Shown here in pieces: positions 1-8,398 of a DNA stretch of 64,000 nt (its first letter is position 1; the number at the start of each line of letters is the position of its first letter). The stretch is from CAUPWF01 sp036656615 (GTDB lineage Bacteria; Bacillota; Clostridia; Lachnospirales; Lachnospiraceae): contig JAVXHY010000003.1 in the NCBI GenBank assembly GCA_036656615.1, positions 78,222-142,221 on the forward strand, given 5' to 3'. The position numbers and the translations under genes are program-made. The notes below the pieces were generated by a model. The model was not told where the DNA came from. It made no database searches and saw nothing but the letters and a program-made list of their open reading frames with translations.

Positions 1-6
1 AGAAAA

Positions 7-798
7 ATGGGTGAAATAATTGTAATTACATCAGGTAAAGGCGGGGTTGGTAAAACAACCACAACGGCAAATATTGGCGTGGGTCTATCACAGTTAGATA
101 AAACAGTTGTAATAATTGATACAGATTTGGGACTTCGGAACTTGGATGTTGTAATGGGATTGGAAAATAGAATTGTTTATAATATTGTGGATGTTGTGGA
201 GGGACACTGCCGCATGAAACAGGCATTAATTAAAGACAAGCGATATCCTAATTTGTCCCTGCTTCCCTCGGCACAAACAAAAGATAAATCTGCAGTTTCA
301 CCAGAGCAAATGAGAAAACTAACGGAAGAATTAGTTGAGGAGTATGATTATGTTATTCTAGACTGTCCAGCAGGAATCGAACAGGGCTTTCAAAATGCCA
401 TAGCTGGAGCAAATCGTGCAATTATAGTGACAACACCTGAAGTGTCAGCCATTCGTGATGCAGATAGAATTATTGGCTTATTAGAAGCAAAACATATTAA
501 AAAATTGGATTTAATTATTAATCGTTTGCGTATTGATATGATAAAAAGAGGGGATATGATGTCTGTAGAGGATGTGACAGAAATTCTTTCTATTCCATTA
601 ATAGGTATTATACCAGATGACCAACAGGTAGTTATAGGAACAAATCAAGGGGAACCAGTTATTGGGCTTGACTCTATAGCAGGACAAGCTTATCTTAATA
701 TTTGTAAACGAATAATAGGAGAAAATATTCCATTCCTTGATTTAGATGTAAGTAAGGGATTCCTTTCTAAAATAGCAAGAATATTTAAGAAAAATTAG
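7..798 (+). CDS. minD: Septum site-determining ATPase MinD
   Basis: MinD is the ParA/MinD-type ATPase that binds the membrane in its ATP dimer form, recruits MinC and so keeps FtsZ rings away from the poles. The deviant Walker A motif SGKGGVGKT (residues 9-17, with Lys11 and Lys16) and the DTD motif at residues 38-40 are intact. The C-terminal residues GFLSKIARIFKKN form the expected amphipathic membrane-targeting helix. The 263-residue length is normal. The gene starts six bases into the window, so its ribosome binding site and any upstream minC lie outside. minE follows after 10 bases with a good AGGAGG, indicating one transcript. Identification is secure. Confidence 0.97.
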   Translation: MGEIIVITSGKGGVGKTTTTANIGVGLSQLDKTVVIIDTDLGLRNLDVVMGLENRIVYNIVDVVEGHCRMKQALIKDKRYPNLSLLPSAQTKDKSAVSPEQMRKLTEELVEEYDYVILDCPAGIEQGFQNAIAGANRAIIVTTPEVSAIRDADRIIGLLEAKHIKKLDLIINRLRIDMIKRGDMMSVEDVTEILSIPLIGIIPDDQQVVIGTNQGEPVIGLDSIAGQAYLNICKRIIGENIPFLDLDVSKGFLSKIARIFKKN

Positions 799-808
799 GA
801 GGAGCCTT

Positions 809-1036
809 ATGCGTGCATTTGAATTTACTCAAGGAAAGCCATCCGTAGATATTGCGAAGAATAGACTGAAGTTATTATTAATTTCAGACCGTGTAAACTG
901 CTCGCCGGATATGATTGAAAAAATGAAATTTGATCTATACTATGCAGTTGCAAAATATATTGAAATTACACCGGAGAAATTTGATGTTCAAATGACACAA
1001 TCTGATATACATATCAAAATTACAGGAGAAAAATAG
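809..1036 (+). CDS. minE: Cell division topological specificity factor MinE
   Basis: MinE stimulates the MinD ATPase and releases it from the membrane, which drives pole-to-pole oscillation in bacteria that have it. The anti-MinCD segment (AKNRLKLLLISDR, about residues 16-28) and the following topological-specificity domain (KYIEITPEKFDVQ) are clear. The 75-residue length is slightly short. The N-terminal helix MRAFEFTQGKPS is less hydrophobic than the Escherichia coli membrane-binding segment. An AGGAGG lies just upstream. Its TAG stop overlaps the GTG start of the next gene by one base (TAGTG), so translation is probably coupled. MinE is absent from Bacillus but common in Clostridia. Confidence 0.93.
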   Translation: MRAFEFTQGKPSVDIAKNRLKLLLISDRVNCSPDMIEKMKFDLYYAVAKYIEITPEKFDVQMTQSDIHIKITGEK

Positions 1037-2151
1037 TGAAATTTTTAAAACGGTATCATTTAAAAGATTATAAATTTATGTTGGTAGTACTAGTTGGGGT
1101 CTTATCTTGTTTGGGAATTATGGTAATTGGAAGTGCAAAAGACTCAGTACAAAACAAACAAATAGTAGGGCTTATATTAGGCTTAGTGATTATGGTAGTT
1201 ATATCATTGATAGACTATGTCTGGGTATTGAATTGGTATTGGCTTCTTTATATAGGAAATCTGCTGCTTTTATTGAGTGTACGTTTTTTTGGAGAAAATA
1301 TTAATGGTGCCCAACGTTGGATCAATATTGGATTCACCCAGTTTCAACCTTCAGAATTGGCAAAAATATTATTGATTCTCTTTTTTGCTAAGTTCATTAT
1401 GATACACAAGGAAGATTTGAGTACTCCGAAAACTTTAATTACTGCAGCAATACTGATTCTTCCATCTTTGCTGCTGATATATAAACAGCCAGATATGTCT
1501 ACAACAATTTCAATTGCACTTGTATTTTGTATTATAATGTATATAGGTGGTTTGAGTTATCGTTTTATAGGAACAGCTTTGGCAATTGTGGTTCCATTGT
1601 CACTGGTGTTTATTAGCATTGCAGTACAGCCCAATCAAACAATGATAAAGGATTATCAGCAAGAACGAATTTTAGCATGGCTTCACCCGCAGCAATATGA
1701 AGATGATGTAGCTTATCAGCAGACAAATTCTATTATGGCTATTGGTTCTGGACAATTGAAAGGAAAAGGGTTAAACAACAATACGACTACATCTGTAAAA
1801 AATGGTAATTTTATATTAGAACCGCAAACAGATTTTATTTTTGCAATTGTAGGAGAAGAACTTGGATTTGTGGGTTGTTGTGTAGTGATAACTCTGTTAT
1901 TATTAATAGTGATACAGTGTATTCTAATAGGAGTAAAAGCACCGGATTTGGCTGGGAGGATTGTGTGCTGCGGGGTCGCGGCACAGATAGGAATTCAAAG
2001 TTTTATTAATATTGCAGTTGCAACTGGAATTTTTCCGAATACTGGGATTCCCTTACCTTTTGTCAGTTACGGATTAACATCTTTGATCAGTATGTATATC
2101 GGTATAGGTTTTATTTTAAATATAGGATTACAACCGAAAAAATATCAATAA
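1036..2151 (+). CDS. RodA/FtsW/SpoVE-family peptidoglycan glycosyltransferase
   Basis: This is a SEDS-family polytopic membrane protein that polymerises lipid II into glycan strands with a partner class B PBP. About ten hydrophobic segments are visible, with the family motifs QPSELAKI, IVGEELGFVG and PNTGIPLPFVSYG. At 371 residues it is closest to RodA in length, and its place directly after minDE also suggests the elongation enzyme, as in many Clostridia. The start is GTG overlapping the minE stop by one base. A second SEDS gene lies at 53049-54509. The family is certain; RodA rather than FtsW is inferred from context. Confidence 0.9.
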   Translation: MKFLKRYHLKDYKFMLVVLVGVLSCLGIMVIGSAKDSVQNKQIVGLILGLVIMVVISLIDYVWVLNWYWLLYIGNLLLLLSVRFFGENINGAQRWINIGFTQFQPSELAKILLILFFAKFIMIHKEDLSTPKTLITAAILILPSLLLIYKQPDMSTTISIALVFCIIMYIGGLSYRFIGTALAIVVPLSLVFISIAVQPNQTMIKDYQQERILAWLHPQQYEDDVAYQQTNSIMAIGSGQLKGKGLNNNTTTSVKNGNFILEPQTDFIFAIVGEELGFVGCCVVITLLLLIVIQCILIGVKAPDLAGRIVCCGVAAQIGIQSFINIAVATGIFPNTGIPLPFVSYGLTSLISMYIGIGFILNIGLQPKKYQ

Positions 2152-2163
2152 GGAGTGAAGAAC

Positions 2164-2559
2164 ATGAACATCGGATTAGTAGCACATGATGCAAAAAAGA
2201 AATTAATGCAAAATTTTTGTATTGCATACAGAGGGATTTTAAGTAAGAATGATTTGTTCGCAACTGGGACTACTGGTCGTTTGATTGAGGAAGTTACGAA
2301 TCTTTCCATTCATAAATATTTATCAGGACCACTGGGAGGAGAACAACAACTAAATGCTCAAATAGAGCATAATCAAATAGATGCACTTATTTTTTTGCGG
2401 GATCCACTTAATCCGAAATCCCACGAACCGGATGTAAATGATATTGTGCGTACTTGTGACATGCATAATATTCCAATTGCTACAAATTTGGCTACCGCAG
2501 AGTTACTTGTACATGCAATTGATAGAGGGGACTTAGACTGGCGTGAGATGTATAGATAA
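2164..2559 (+). CDS. mgsA: Methylglyoxal synthase homologue with Glu at the catalytic Asp position
   Basis: Methylglyoxal synthase converts dihydroxyacetone phosphate to methylglyoxal and phosphate, bypassing lower glycolysis. The fold signatures are present: LVAHD near residue 5, ATGTTG at 33-38, SGPLGG at 54-59, FLRDPL at 77-82 and NIPIATNLATA. The general base Asp71 of the E. coli enzyme lies in GGDQQ; here the motif is GGEQQ (Glu60). The usual FFWDPL is FLRDPL. It may therefore be slow or altered in function. I start it at ATG 2164, nine bases after AAGGAG, rather than the in-frame GTG at 2155. The next gene overlaps its 3' end by 17 bases. Family assignment is firm, activity is not. Confidence 0.82.
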   Translation: MNIGLVAHDAKKKLMQNFCIAYRGILSKNDLFATGTTGRLIEEVTNLSIHKYLSGPLGGEQQLNAQIEHNQIDALIFLRDPLNPKSHEPDVNDIVRTCDMHNIPIATNLATAELLVHAIDRGDLDWREMYR

Positions 2560-3514
2560 ATTAATCAAAGGAATTTTATGTTTTAGTATTATAATATTCA
2601 GCTTAACAGGCTGTTCAAAAGAAACCACAGTTGTTACGGAATATGAAGAGGCTTCTTATGACAAAAACTTATTTCAAGGGGAGTTATTCGCAGAGTCACT
2701 TTGTGTTCAGAACGACAACCTGGAACTTCCACAGTACACTACGGATATGAATTTATCAGCCGCAGGTTTATTTGATGTCAAACAATCTAAAGTATATTAC
2801 GCTCAAAATTTACATGAACAATTGTATCCTGCAAGTACCACAAAAGTAATGACTGCCTATATAGCATTGAAGTATGGTACATTGACAGATATGGTTACAG
2901 TAAGTGAACGGGCTGTTGATTTTACCGCAGATTCACAGCTATGTGGACTTCAGGCAGGAGATCAATTAACATTAGAAGATTTATTGAATGGATTATTGTT
3001 GTACTCAGGAAATGATACAGCAGTTGCTATTGCAGAACATATAGGCGGAAGCGTAGAGGGATTTGTCGATATTATGAATTCAGAAGCGAAGCAATTAGGT
3101 GCTACCAATTCGCATTTTGTAAATCCACATGGACTTCATGACGTAGATCATTATACAACGGCTTATGATTTATATTTGATTTTTAATGAATGCTTGAAAA
3201 ATGAATCGTTTATTAAAATAATTTCAGAGCCATCATATTCTGTAAATATTACCAATCCGGCAAGTGGTGTACGTACTCAAGTGTGGAAAGCTACAAATTA
3301 TTATTCATCAGGTGAAGCTTCGCAGCCATCTAATGTCAAAGTGATAGGTGGTAAGACGGGAACGACGGATGAAGCAGGATCTTGTGTGATATTGATGGAA
3401 ACGGACGCGTCCCATAACAATTACATTTCAATTATTATGGGAGCACCTGATAAAACAATTTTATACAGTGATATGACTGCTTTAATAAATGCATTGCCCA
3501 TCACCGCAGATTAA
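2543..3514 (+). CDS. Lipoprotein D-alanyl-D-alanine carboxypeptidase (DacF/PBP5-like)
   Basis: This low-molecular-weight penicillin-binding protein trims the terminal D-Ala from peptidoglycan stem peptides outside the membrane. The serine-peptidase S11 motifs are present: STTK with Ser98 as nucleophile, SGN (LYSGNDTA) and KTG (IGGKTGTTDEAG). The N-terminus is a lipoprotein signal with lipobox LTGC (Cys24), so it is probably lipid-anchored. At 323 residues it ends soon after the KTG region and lacks the C-terminal beta domain and amphipathic helix of PBP5. GTG 2543 is the only reasonable start in frame and overlaps mgsA by 17 bases. It is the last gene of the minD unit. Confidence 0.9.
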   Translation: MRCIDKLIKGILCFSIIIFSLTGCSKETTVVTEYEEASYDKNLFQGELFAESLCVQNDNLELPQYTTDMNLSAAGLFDVKQSKVYYAQNLHEQLYPASTTKVMTAYIALKYGTLTDMVTVSERAVDFTADSQLCGLQAGDQLTLEDLLNGLLLYSGNDTAVAIAEHIGGSVEGFVDIMNSEAKQLGATNSHFVNPHGLHDVDHYTTAYDLYLIFNECLKNESFIKIISEPSYSVNITNPASGVRTQVWKATNYYSSGEASQPSNVKVIGGKTGTTDEAGSCVILMETDASHNNYISIIMGAPDKTILYSDMTALINALPITAD

Positions 3515-3531
3515 AAAATATATATGATAAA

Positions 3532-3585
3532 CAATAGAAAGTTCGCAGAGCGTGCTTTCTATTGCTGTTGGTACGCTTTTTAACC
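3532..3585 (+). terminator. Probable terminator of the minD-dacF unit
   Basis: A perfect 10-base-pair inverted repeat (CAATAGAAAG at 3532-3541 and CTTTCTATTG at 3555-3564) lies 17 bases after the dacF-like stop. A CTTTTT run follows at 3576-3581. The distance from stem to T-run is longer than in a textbook terminator, so confidence is moderate. Confidence 0.5.
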
Positions 3586-3635
3586 TTATCAAGTAAGTCA
3601 CGAAGCGGATTCCAAATATCCGCTTTGACTTAGAC
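3577..3635 (+). repeat. Dispersed intergenic repeat, copy 1
   Basis: This stretch resembles the sequence after lexA at 14575-14632 over about 58 bases: TTTTTAACCT, ATCAAG, CGAAGCG, AATAT and TTGACT occur in the same order and spacing. This copy also folds: AAGCGGAT (3603-3610) pairs with ATCCGCTT (3618-3625), and AAGTCA (3595-3600) pairs with TGACTT (3626-3631) across a 2-base bulge. It has no reading frame. Its nature is unknown. Confidence 0.55.
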
Positions 3636-3645
3636 ATATTTTGTA

Positions 3646-3855
3646 TTATTCTATTGCAGAATTGTTGTTTATTCGTCCAAAAAGACTGATGCAGTATAAG
3701 CCACATAAGCCAATTAGAATATAGATAATTCTAGACAACCAAGAAAAGTTTCCAAAAAGAAAAGATACTAGATTAAAGTGAAAGACACCTACTAATAACC
3801 AATTTGCAGCGCCAACTATAACAAGTGTTAATGCTATATTTTCAAACCATTTCAT
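3646..3855 (-). CDS. DUF378 family small membrane protein
   Basis: This 69-residue protein has two hydrophobic segments separated by a short loop. The pattern (ALTLVIVGAANWLLVG, then SRIIYILIGLCGLY) matches the DUF378 family, which is widespread in Firmicutes and has no known function. An ideal GGAGG lies upstream of ATG 3855. It is transcribed alone, convergent with the dacF-like gene and divergent from the radical SAM gene at 3931. The family call is confident; no role is proposed. Confidence 0.85.
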   Translation of the reverse strand: MKWFENIALTLVIVGAANWLLVGVFHFNLVSFLFGNFSWLSRIIYILIGLCGLYCISLFGRINNNSAIE

Positions 3856-3930
3856 GTTATTTCCTCCTTTTCATATAGGAATAGTGTTAACCAAAAGAAA
3901 ATATATATACATAACAAAAAGGAAAAATAA

Positions 3931-4881
3931 ATGTTGAATGAGCATGAATTATATAATAAATATTCCGATTATTTAAAAGAAAAATATGGAGAAAAAGTAT
4001 ACAAGCTACCAATTAATTTACCTGTTTCCTGCCCCAACAGATTGGAAGGATCAGGGTGTAGTTTTTGTGCTGAAAATGGGACCGGATTTGAAGCATATAG
4101 CAATCAATTATCCGTAACCAATCAACTTACAATTACAAAAGAAAAAATCACCAAGAAATACAAAGCAAAAAAATATATTGCTTATTTTCAAAATTTTACA
4201 AATACATTTTTGCCATTGCAGGAATTTAAAAAATATATGGTTGAAGCGGCTTTGGTATCCGATGTAGTGCAGTTATCCATTTCCACAAGACCTGACTGTA
4301 TTACAAAAGAATATTTGGATGTTCTAAATGAAATCCAAGATACGTTTCATATGGACATTAATATAGAGCTTGGAATTCAAACTGCAAATTACCATACATT
4401 AAAGGAGATTAACCGAGGACATAGTTTGGCAGAATTTATTGATGCAATGTTACAGATTAAAGCCTATTCTTTTACAACTTGTGCGCATGTTATTCTTAAT
4501 CTTCCAGGTGATAATATAGATGATTCCATTGAAACAGCTAAAATAATATCAGCACTTGGTGTGGATATCGTCAAAATACACTCCCTGTATATTGCACACA
4601 ATACCGTATTGTGCAATGAATATAAAAGTGGTAGAATGACCATATGCTCAAAGGAAGAATATATACATCGTTTAATTTGCTTTGTTGAATACTTAAATCC
4701 AGAAATAGTAATTGAGCGAATGTTTAGTCGTATACCAAAAGAAGATTCTATTTTTTCCAACTGGGGTACTAGCTGGTGGAAGCTGCAAGAGGAAGTGCTA
4801 TTGCAGATGCAGCTGCAACAAAGCTTTCAAGGAAAGTGCTTTCACTACTTAAATGGTGCTGCTTTAAAGAAACTACCTTAG
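3931..4881 (+). CDS. TIGR01212-family (YhcC-like) radical SAM protein
   Basis: This is a 4Fe-4S radical SAM protein of the YhcC/TIGR01212 family, whose substrate is not established. The N-terminus carries the family pattern YSDYLKEKYGEKVYKLPIN, followed by the cluster-binding cysteines in CPNRLEGSGCSFC (about residues 34-46). The rest follows the radical SAM barrel, for example LSISTRPDCI, ELGIQTAN and HVILNLPGD. The length of 316 is typical. AAGGAAAAATAA precedes ATG 3931. The next gene starts 11 bases after the stop, with its AGGAGG overlapping the stop codon, so the two are probably cotranscribed. Confidence 0.9.
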   Translation: MLNEHELYNKYSDYLKEKYGEKVYKLPINLPVSCPNRLEGSGCSFCAENGTGFEAYSNQLSVTNQLTITKEKITKKYKAKKYIAYFQNFTNTFLPLQEFKKYMVEAALVSDVVQLSISTRPDCITKEYLDVLNEIQDTFHMDINIELGIQTANYHTLKEINRGHSLAEFIDAMLQIKAYSFTTCAHVILNLPGDNIDDSIETAKIISALGVDIVKIHSLYIAHNTVLCNEYKSGRMTICSKEEYIHRLICFVEYLNPEIVIERMFSRIPKEDSIFSNWGTSWWKLQEEVLLQMQLQQSFQGKCFHYLNGAALKKLP

Positions 4882-4892
4882 GAGGCTATGAA

Positions 4893-6293
4893 TTGTCCGA
4901 TAAAAAATCAAATAAGATATTGAAGTATAGGAAACGTTGGAATATGAATATAGGAATTGTGGTATTTGGAATTGTTTTCTTATATTTACTTATTACAATT
5001 TTTCTATTTCTTACAGAAAAGCATGTAAGTGTTTATGAAGTTAGGAATGGAACAATATTGCGCGATAATGCATATACAGGACTCGTGCTTCGGGAAGAGT
5101 CCGTTATTTCCAGTGAAGGAGATGGCTATATTACTTATTATACACCGGAAAGTGAGAAAGTTGCAGTAGGAACAAACATATATACACTGACTCCTGAAAA
5201 GAGTCCTAATGTATCAGTAAAACAAGGGGAAGAACAACCACTTACATTGTCAAAGGAAGAACAACGTTCACTGCAATTGAAAATTCAAAAATTCAATCGT
5301 AATTTTGATGAACAGAACTTTTCTACTACTTATCAAATTCAGTCAGAAGTAGATAATGTATATGAAACAGTTTCTAGTCATAATAAAATCAATCAGTTAA
5401 ATCAATTGATTTCCAATGGTGATACCACACAGTTTCAAATGTCACCAGCTCCAGATGACGGAATTATAGCATATTATACGGATGGATATGAAGGATTGAA
5501 ATTTGAAAATCTTACAGCGGCATCCTTTGATAAATCTAATTATGCAAAGCAGGAATTTACCAACAATCAAAAAGTAACTTCCGGAATGCCGGTCTATAAA
5601 TTAATTACAAATGAAGAGTGGTCTATTGTAGTTCCATTGTCAAAAAAAACTGCAAATGAATTGAAAGATCAAACTGTAATCAAGGTAAATATTATAAAAG
5701 ACAATGAATTGTTGTGGGCAAACCTTAAAATTCAAAAGATCGCAAATAAATATTATGGCATTTTAAGCTTTGATAATTCTATGATTAGATATGATACAGA
5801 TCGATTTCTTGATGTTGAATTAATTATGGAAAATGAGTCGGGACTCAAAATACCCAAATCAGCCAAGGTAAAGAAAGAATTTTATTTGGTACCAGAATCT
5901 TATATAACAAAAGGTGGAAATGGCTCTGGGGCGGGCGTCCTTTTACAGCAAAAAAGTAAAAGGAAAGATGGTACAACAGAATTTGTTTCTGTAGAAATAT
6001 ATAATAAAACTGAAAAAGGAATGTGTTATTTGGATACCAGATTATTTCATACAGGAGATGTTCTTGTTATGCCTGAATCCAGTGAAGTACTTACGTTAGG
6101 TGACAATAAAAAGAAACTAGAAGGGGTTTATAATATTAATAAAGGTTATACCATTTTTAAAATCATTACAATTCTTAGCGAAAGTGATGAATATTATATT
6201 GTGAAAGCAGGTAATAATTATGGCTTATCCAACTATGACCATATTGTTCTGGATGGGAATACAGTAAAAGAAGATGATGTTATTTTCAAGTAA
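4893..6293 (+). CDS. HlyD-like membrane-anchored adaptor protein
   Basis: The protein has one N-terminal membrane segment (about residues 17-40) and a long extracytoplasmic part resembling HlyD/periplasmic adaptor proteins, including a split biotinyl-lipoyl-like region (VISSEGDGYITYYTPESEKVAVGTNIY and a later IAYYTDGYEGL). Such proteins normally link an inner-membrane exporter to an outer component, yet no transporter gene lies nearby. I start it at TTG 4893, seven bases after AGGAGG; this gives 466 residues. A longer frame back to 4776 would overlap the preceding gene by 106 bases and lacks a ribosome site. Its position before yggS and sepF suggests a link to division or envelope assembly, which is inference. 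Confidence 0.75.
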   Translation: MSDKKSNKILKYRKRWNMNIGIVVFGIVFLYLLITIFLFLTEKHVSVYEVRNGTILRDNAYTGLVLREESVISSEGDGYITYYTPESEKVAVGTNIYTLTPEKSPNVSVKQGEEQPLTLSKEEQRSLQLKIQKFNRNFDEQNFSTTYQIQSEVDNVYETVSSHNKINQLNQLISNGDTTQFQMSPAPDDGIIAYYTDGYEGLKFENLTAASFDKSNYAKQEFTNNQKVTSGMPVYKLITNEEWSIVVPLSKKTANELKDQTVIKVNIIKDNELLWANLKIQKIANKYYGILSFDNSMIRYDTDRFLDVELIMENESGLKIPKSAKVKKEFYLVPESYITKGGNGSGAGVLLQQKSKRKDGTTEFVSVEIYNKTEKGMCYLDTRLFHTGDVLVMPESSEVLTLGDNKKKLEGVYNINKGYTIFKIITILSESDEYYIVKAGNNYGLSNYDHIVLDGNTVKEDDVIFK

Positions 6294-6304
6294 GGAGAGA
6301 TACA

Positions 6305-7003
6305 ATGGTGAAACAAAATTTAGAACAGGTAGAAAAAAACATTCTTGCAGCTTGTAGGAAGTCTGGAAGGAGTAGGGATGAGGTGACTCTGATTGCTGTC
6401 AGTAAAACGAAGCCTGTTTCCATGCTTCAGGAGGCATATGATTTAGGTATTCGAGAGTTTGGAGAAAACAAAGCACAAGAGTTAGAAGCAAAGTACAAGG
6501 AACTGCCAGCAGATATTAATTGGCACATGATTGGACATCTCCAACGAAATAAAATAAAATATATTATTCGTAAGGTTTCCTGTATTCATTCAGTGGATTC
6601 TTTCCGATTAGCAGAGGCTATTGAGAAAGAAGCAGAAAAAAATAATTGTATTATTTCTATTCTTATTGAAGTAAATGTTGCAAATGAAAGTAGTAAAGAC
6701 GGTGTTGCTTTAGATCAAGTGCTTCCGCTGATAGAAAAGATTTCAAAATTTCCACATATTACTATAAAAGGTTTAATGACTATTGCACCATTGGTAACAG
6801 ATGGGGAACAGAATAGGGAAGTGTTTTCAAAGTTAAGAAAATTATTTGTTGACATAGCAAGCAAAAACATTGATAATGTTATTATGAGTGTTCTTTCAAT
6901 GGGGATGACCAATGACTATATAGTGGCAATTGAAGAGGGTGCAACTATGGTTCGAGTTGGAACCGGTGTTTTTGGTGATAGAAATTATACTTTAACAAAT
7001 TAA
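6305..7003 (+). CDS. YggS/PROSC-family pyridoxal phosphate-binding protein
   Basis: This is the single-domain alanine-racemase-fold protein that binds PLP and maintains B6 and amino-acid homeostasis. The PLP lysine is in LIAVSKTKP (about residue 34). GIREFGENKAQE, WHMIGHLQRNK, KGLMTI and the phosphate-binding LSMGMTNDY and RVGTGVFG motifs are all present. At 232 residues it is full length. AAGGAGAG precedes ATG 6305. It lies between the HlyD-like gene and sepF, the same yggS-sepF pairing seen in many Gram-positive bacteria. Confidence 0.94.
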   Translation: MVKQNLEQVEKNILAACRKSGRSRDEVTLIAVSKTKPVSMLQEAYDLGIREFGENKAQELEAKYKELPADINWHMIGHLQRNKIKYIIRKVSCIHSVDSFRLAEAIEKEAEKNNCIISILIEVNVANESSKDGVALDQVLPLIEKISKFPHITIKGLMTIAPLVTDGEQNREVFSKLRKLFVDIASKNIDNVIMSVLSMGMTNDYIVAIEEGATMVRVGTGVFGDRNYTLTN

Positions 7004-7021
7004 CGATAGGAGATTAGAAAA

Positions 7022-7615
7022 ATGGGAGTATTAGATAAGTTTTTAGAAATTATGAAATTAACTGAGGATGATGATTATGATTCAGATGATTATTATGATG
7101 ATGATGATGACTTTGATGATTTCGAAGATAAACCGAAAAAAGGATTGTTTAAAAAAGGAAAAACTCGATATGACGATGATGACGAGGATGATGATTTTGA
7201 TGATGTAGTAAGTCATAGGGGTAGACAAACTAAATCTTCAAGCAATAGTCGAGCATTAAGTAATCGCACCAGCAGTAGTAATAATAAAGTGACACCAATG
7301 CGTCCACCAGTAAAGAAGACTACAGGCATGGAAGTTTGTGTCATAAAACCAACTTCAGTAGATGATTCCAGAGAAATTACGGAAACATTACTCAGTTCTC
7401 GTACAGTGATTTTGAATTTAGAAGGATTAGACTTAGAAATAGCGCAACGTATTATTGATTTTATTTCAGGTGCAGCATTTGCTATTAATGGAAATTTACA
7501 AAAAATATCAAACTATATATTTTTAGTGACTCCAACAAACGTCGATATTTCTGGAGATTTACAAGATTTACTTGGAAGTTCTTTTGAGGTACCTTCAATT
7601 AGGACAAGATTCTAG
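7022..7615 (+). CDS. sepF: Cell division protein SepF
   Basis: SepF polymerises into rings, binds the FtsZ C-terminus and anchors it to the membrane, replacing or backing up FtsA in Firmicutes. The C-terminal globular domain (from about residue 108: VCVIKPTSVDDSREI, RTVILNLEGLD, RIIDFISGAAFAINGN, IFLVTP) is clear. The N-terminal MGVLDKFLEIMKL forms the membrane-binding helix. Residues 16-65 are an unusually long Asp-rich linker (runs of DDDD), followed by a Ser/Asn-rich stretch; the total of 197 is longer than Bacillus SepF (about 150). AGGAGA precedes the ATG. Its TAG overlaps the GTG of ylmH by one base. Confidence 0.95.
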   Translation: MGVLDKFLEIMKLTEDDDYDSDDYYDDDDDFDDFEDKPKKGLFKKGKTRYDDDDEDDDFDDVVSHRGRQTKSSSNSRALSNRTSSSNNKVTPMRPPVKKTTGMEVCVIKPTSVDDSREITETLLSSRTVILNLEGLDLEIAQRIIDFISGAAFAINGNLQKISNYIFLVTPTNVDISGDLQDLLGSSFEVPSIRTRF

Positions 7616-8379
7616 TGTATACAATGCAAAAAGAAGAAGAATTACTAAAAAAACGATTGATTGAGCTGTCAAGAATTGCTAACAATCAAGGTAGAACAAC
7701 TTTTTCTGATTTCCTTAATTTAAATGAATTGAATATTTTACATACAACACCATCACAAAATCTTTATACCTGTTATAAAAGTTTTGGTGGATATGTTACT
7801 GCTGAACGTCAGGTAGTTGCTTTTATATCTGATGTTGTTTGTGGTGATTTAAATTACCCAATTTCAATATTAGAAATTCAAGCATTAAATTTAAAATATG
7901 CAGAAGTGCTGAATCATCGTGATTATTTGGGTGCTATTCTAAATTTGGGTATAGATCGTACTAAAATAGGAGATATTTTAGTAGAAGATTCAAAGGCAAT
8001 TATTTTTGTTCAAGAGATGCTGTGTGATTTTATTATAAATAATTTAACAAAAATCAAACATACGTCGATTAGTATAAAAAAGCAAAAATTTTTTAATAAA
8101 GATTATGAACCAAGCTATGAGATTATAAAAGGGACAGTAGCTTCTATAAGATTGGATAGTTTGATTTCCATGGTATTTACATCCTCTAGAAGTAAATTAG
8201 TTCCGCTGATTGAAGGCGGAAAAGTATTTGTAAATAGTAAATTAATTACAACGAATAGTTATAACGTGAAAGAAAATGATTTGATATCTGTACGGGGGCT
8301 TGGAAAATTTCAGTATAAAGAAGTCCTTACAAATACGAAAAAAGGTCGACTTTACATTTCTGTTTTAAAATATAAGTAA
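7615..8379 (+). CDS. YlmH-family S4-domain RNA-binding protein
   Basis: YlmH is a cytoplasmic S4-domain protein encoded next to sepF in the division cluster and implicated in ribosome-associated quality control. Two parts are visible: an N-terminal alpha/beta domain (FSDFLNLNELNIL through GAILNLGIDRTKIGDIL) and a C-terminal S4 domain from about residue 180 (RLDSLISMVFTSSRSKLVPLIEGGKVFVN). At 254 residues the length is right. I use GTG 7615, which overlaps the sepF stop by one base with AGGA ten bases upstream; ATG 7624 is possible but poorly spaced. Confidence 0.88.
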   Translation: MYTMQKEEELLKKRLIELSRIANNQGRTTFSDFLNLNELNILHTTPSQNLYTCYKSFGGYVTAERQVVAFISDVVCGDLNYPISILEIQALNLKYAEVLNHRDYLGAILNLGIDRTKIGDILVEDSKAIIFVQEMLCDFIINNLTKIKHTSISIKKQKFFNKDYEPSYEIIKGTVASIRLDSLISMVFTSSRSKLVPLIEGGKVFVNSKLITTNSYNVKENDLISVRGLGKFQYKEVLTNTKKGRLYISVLKYK

Positions 8380-8398
8380 AGATATAGTTGGAGAAAAA

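Noticed and set aside
4776..4892. N-terminal extension of the HlyD-like gene back to 4776
   Set aside because: It would overlap the radical SAM gene by 106 bases; the AGGAGG at 4880-4885 and TTG 4893 explain the start better.
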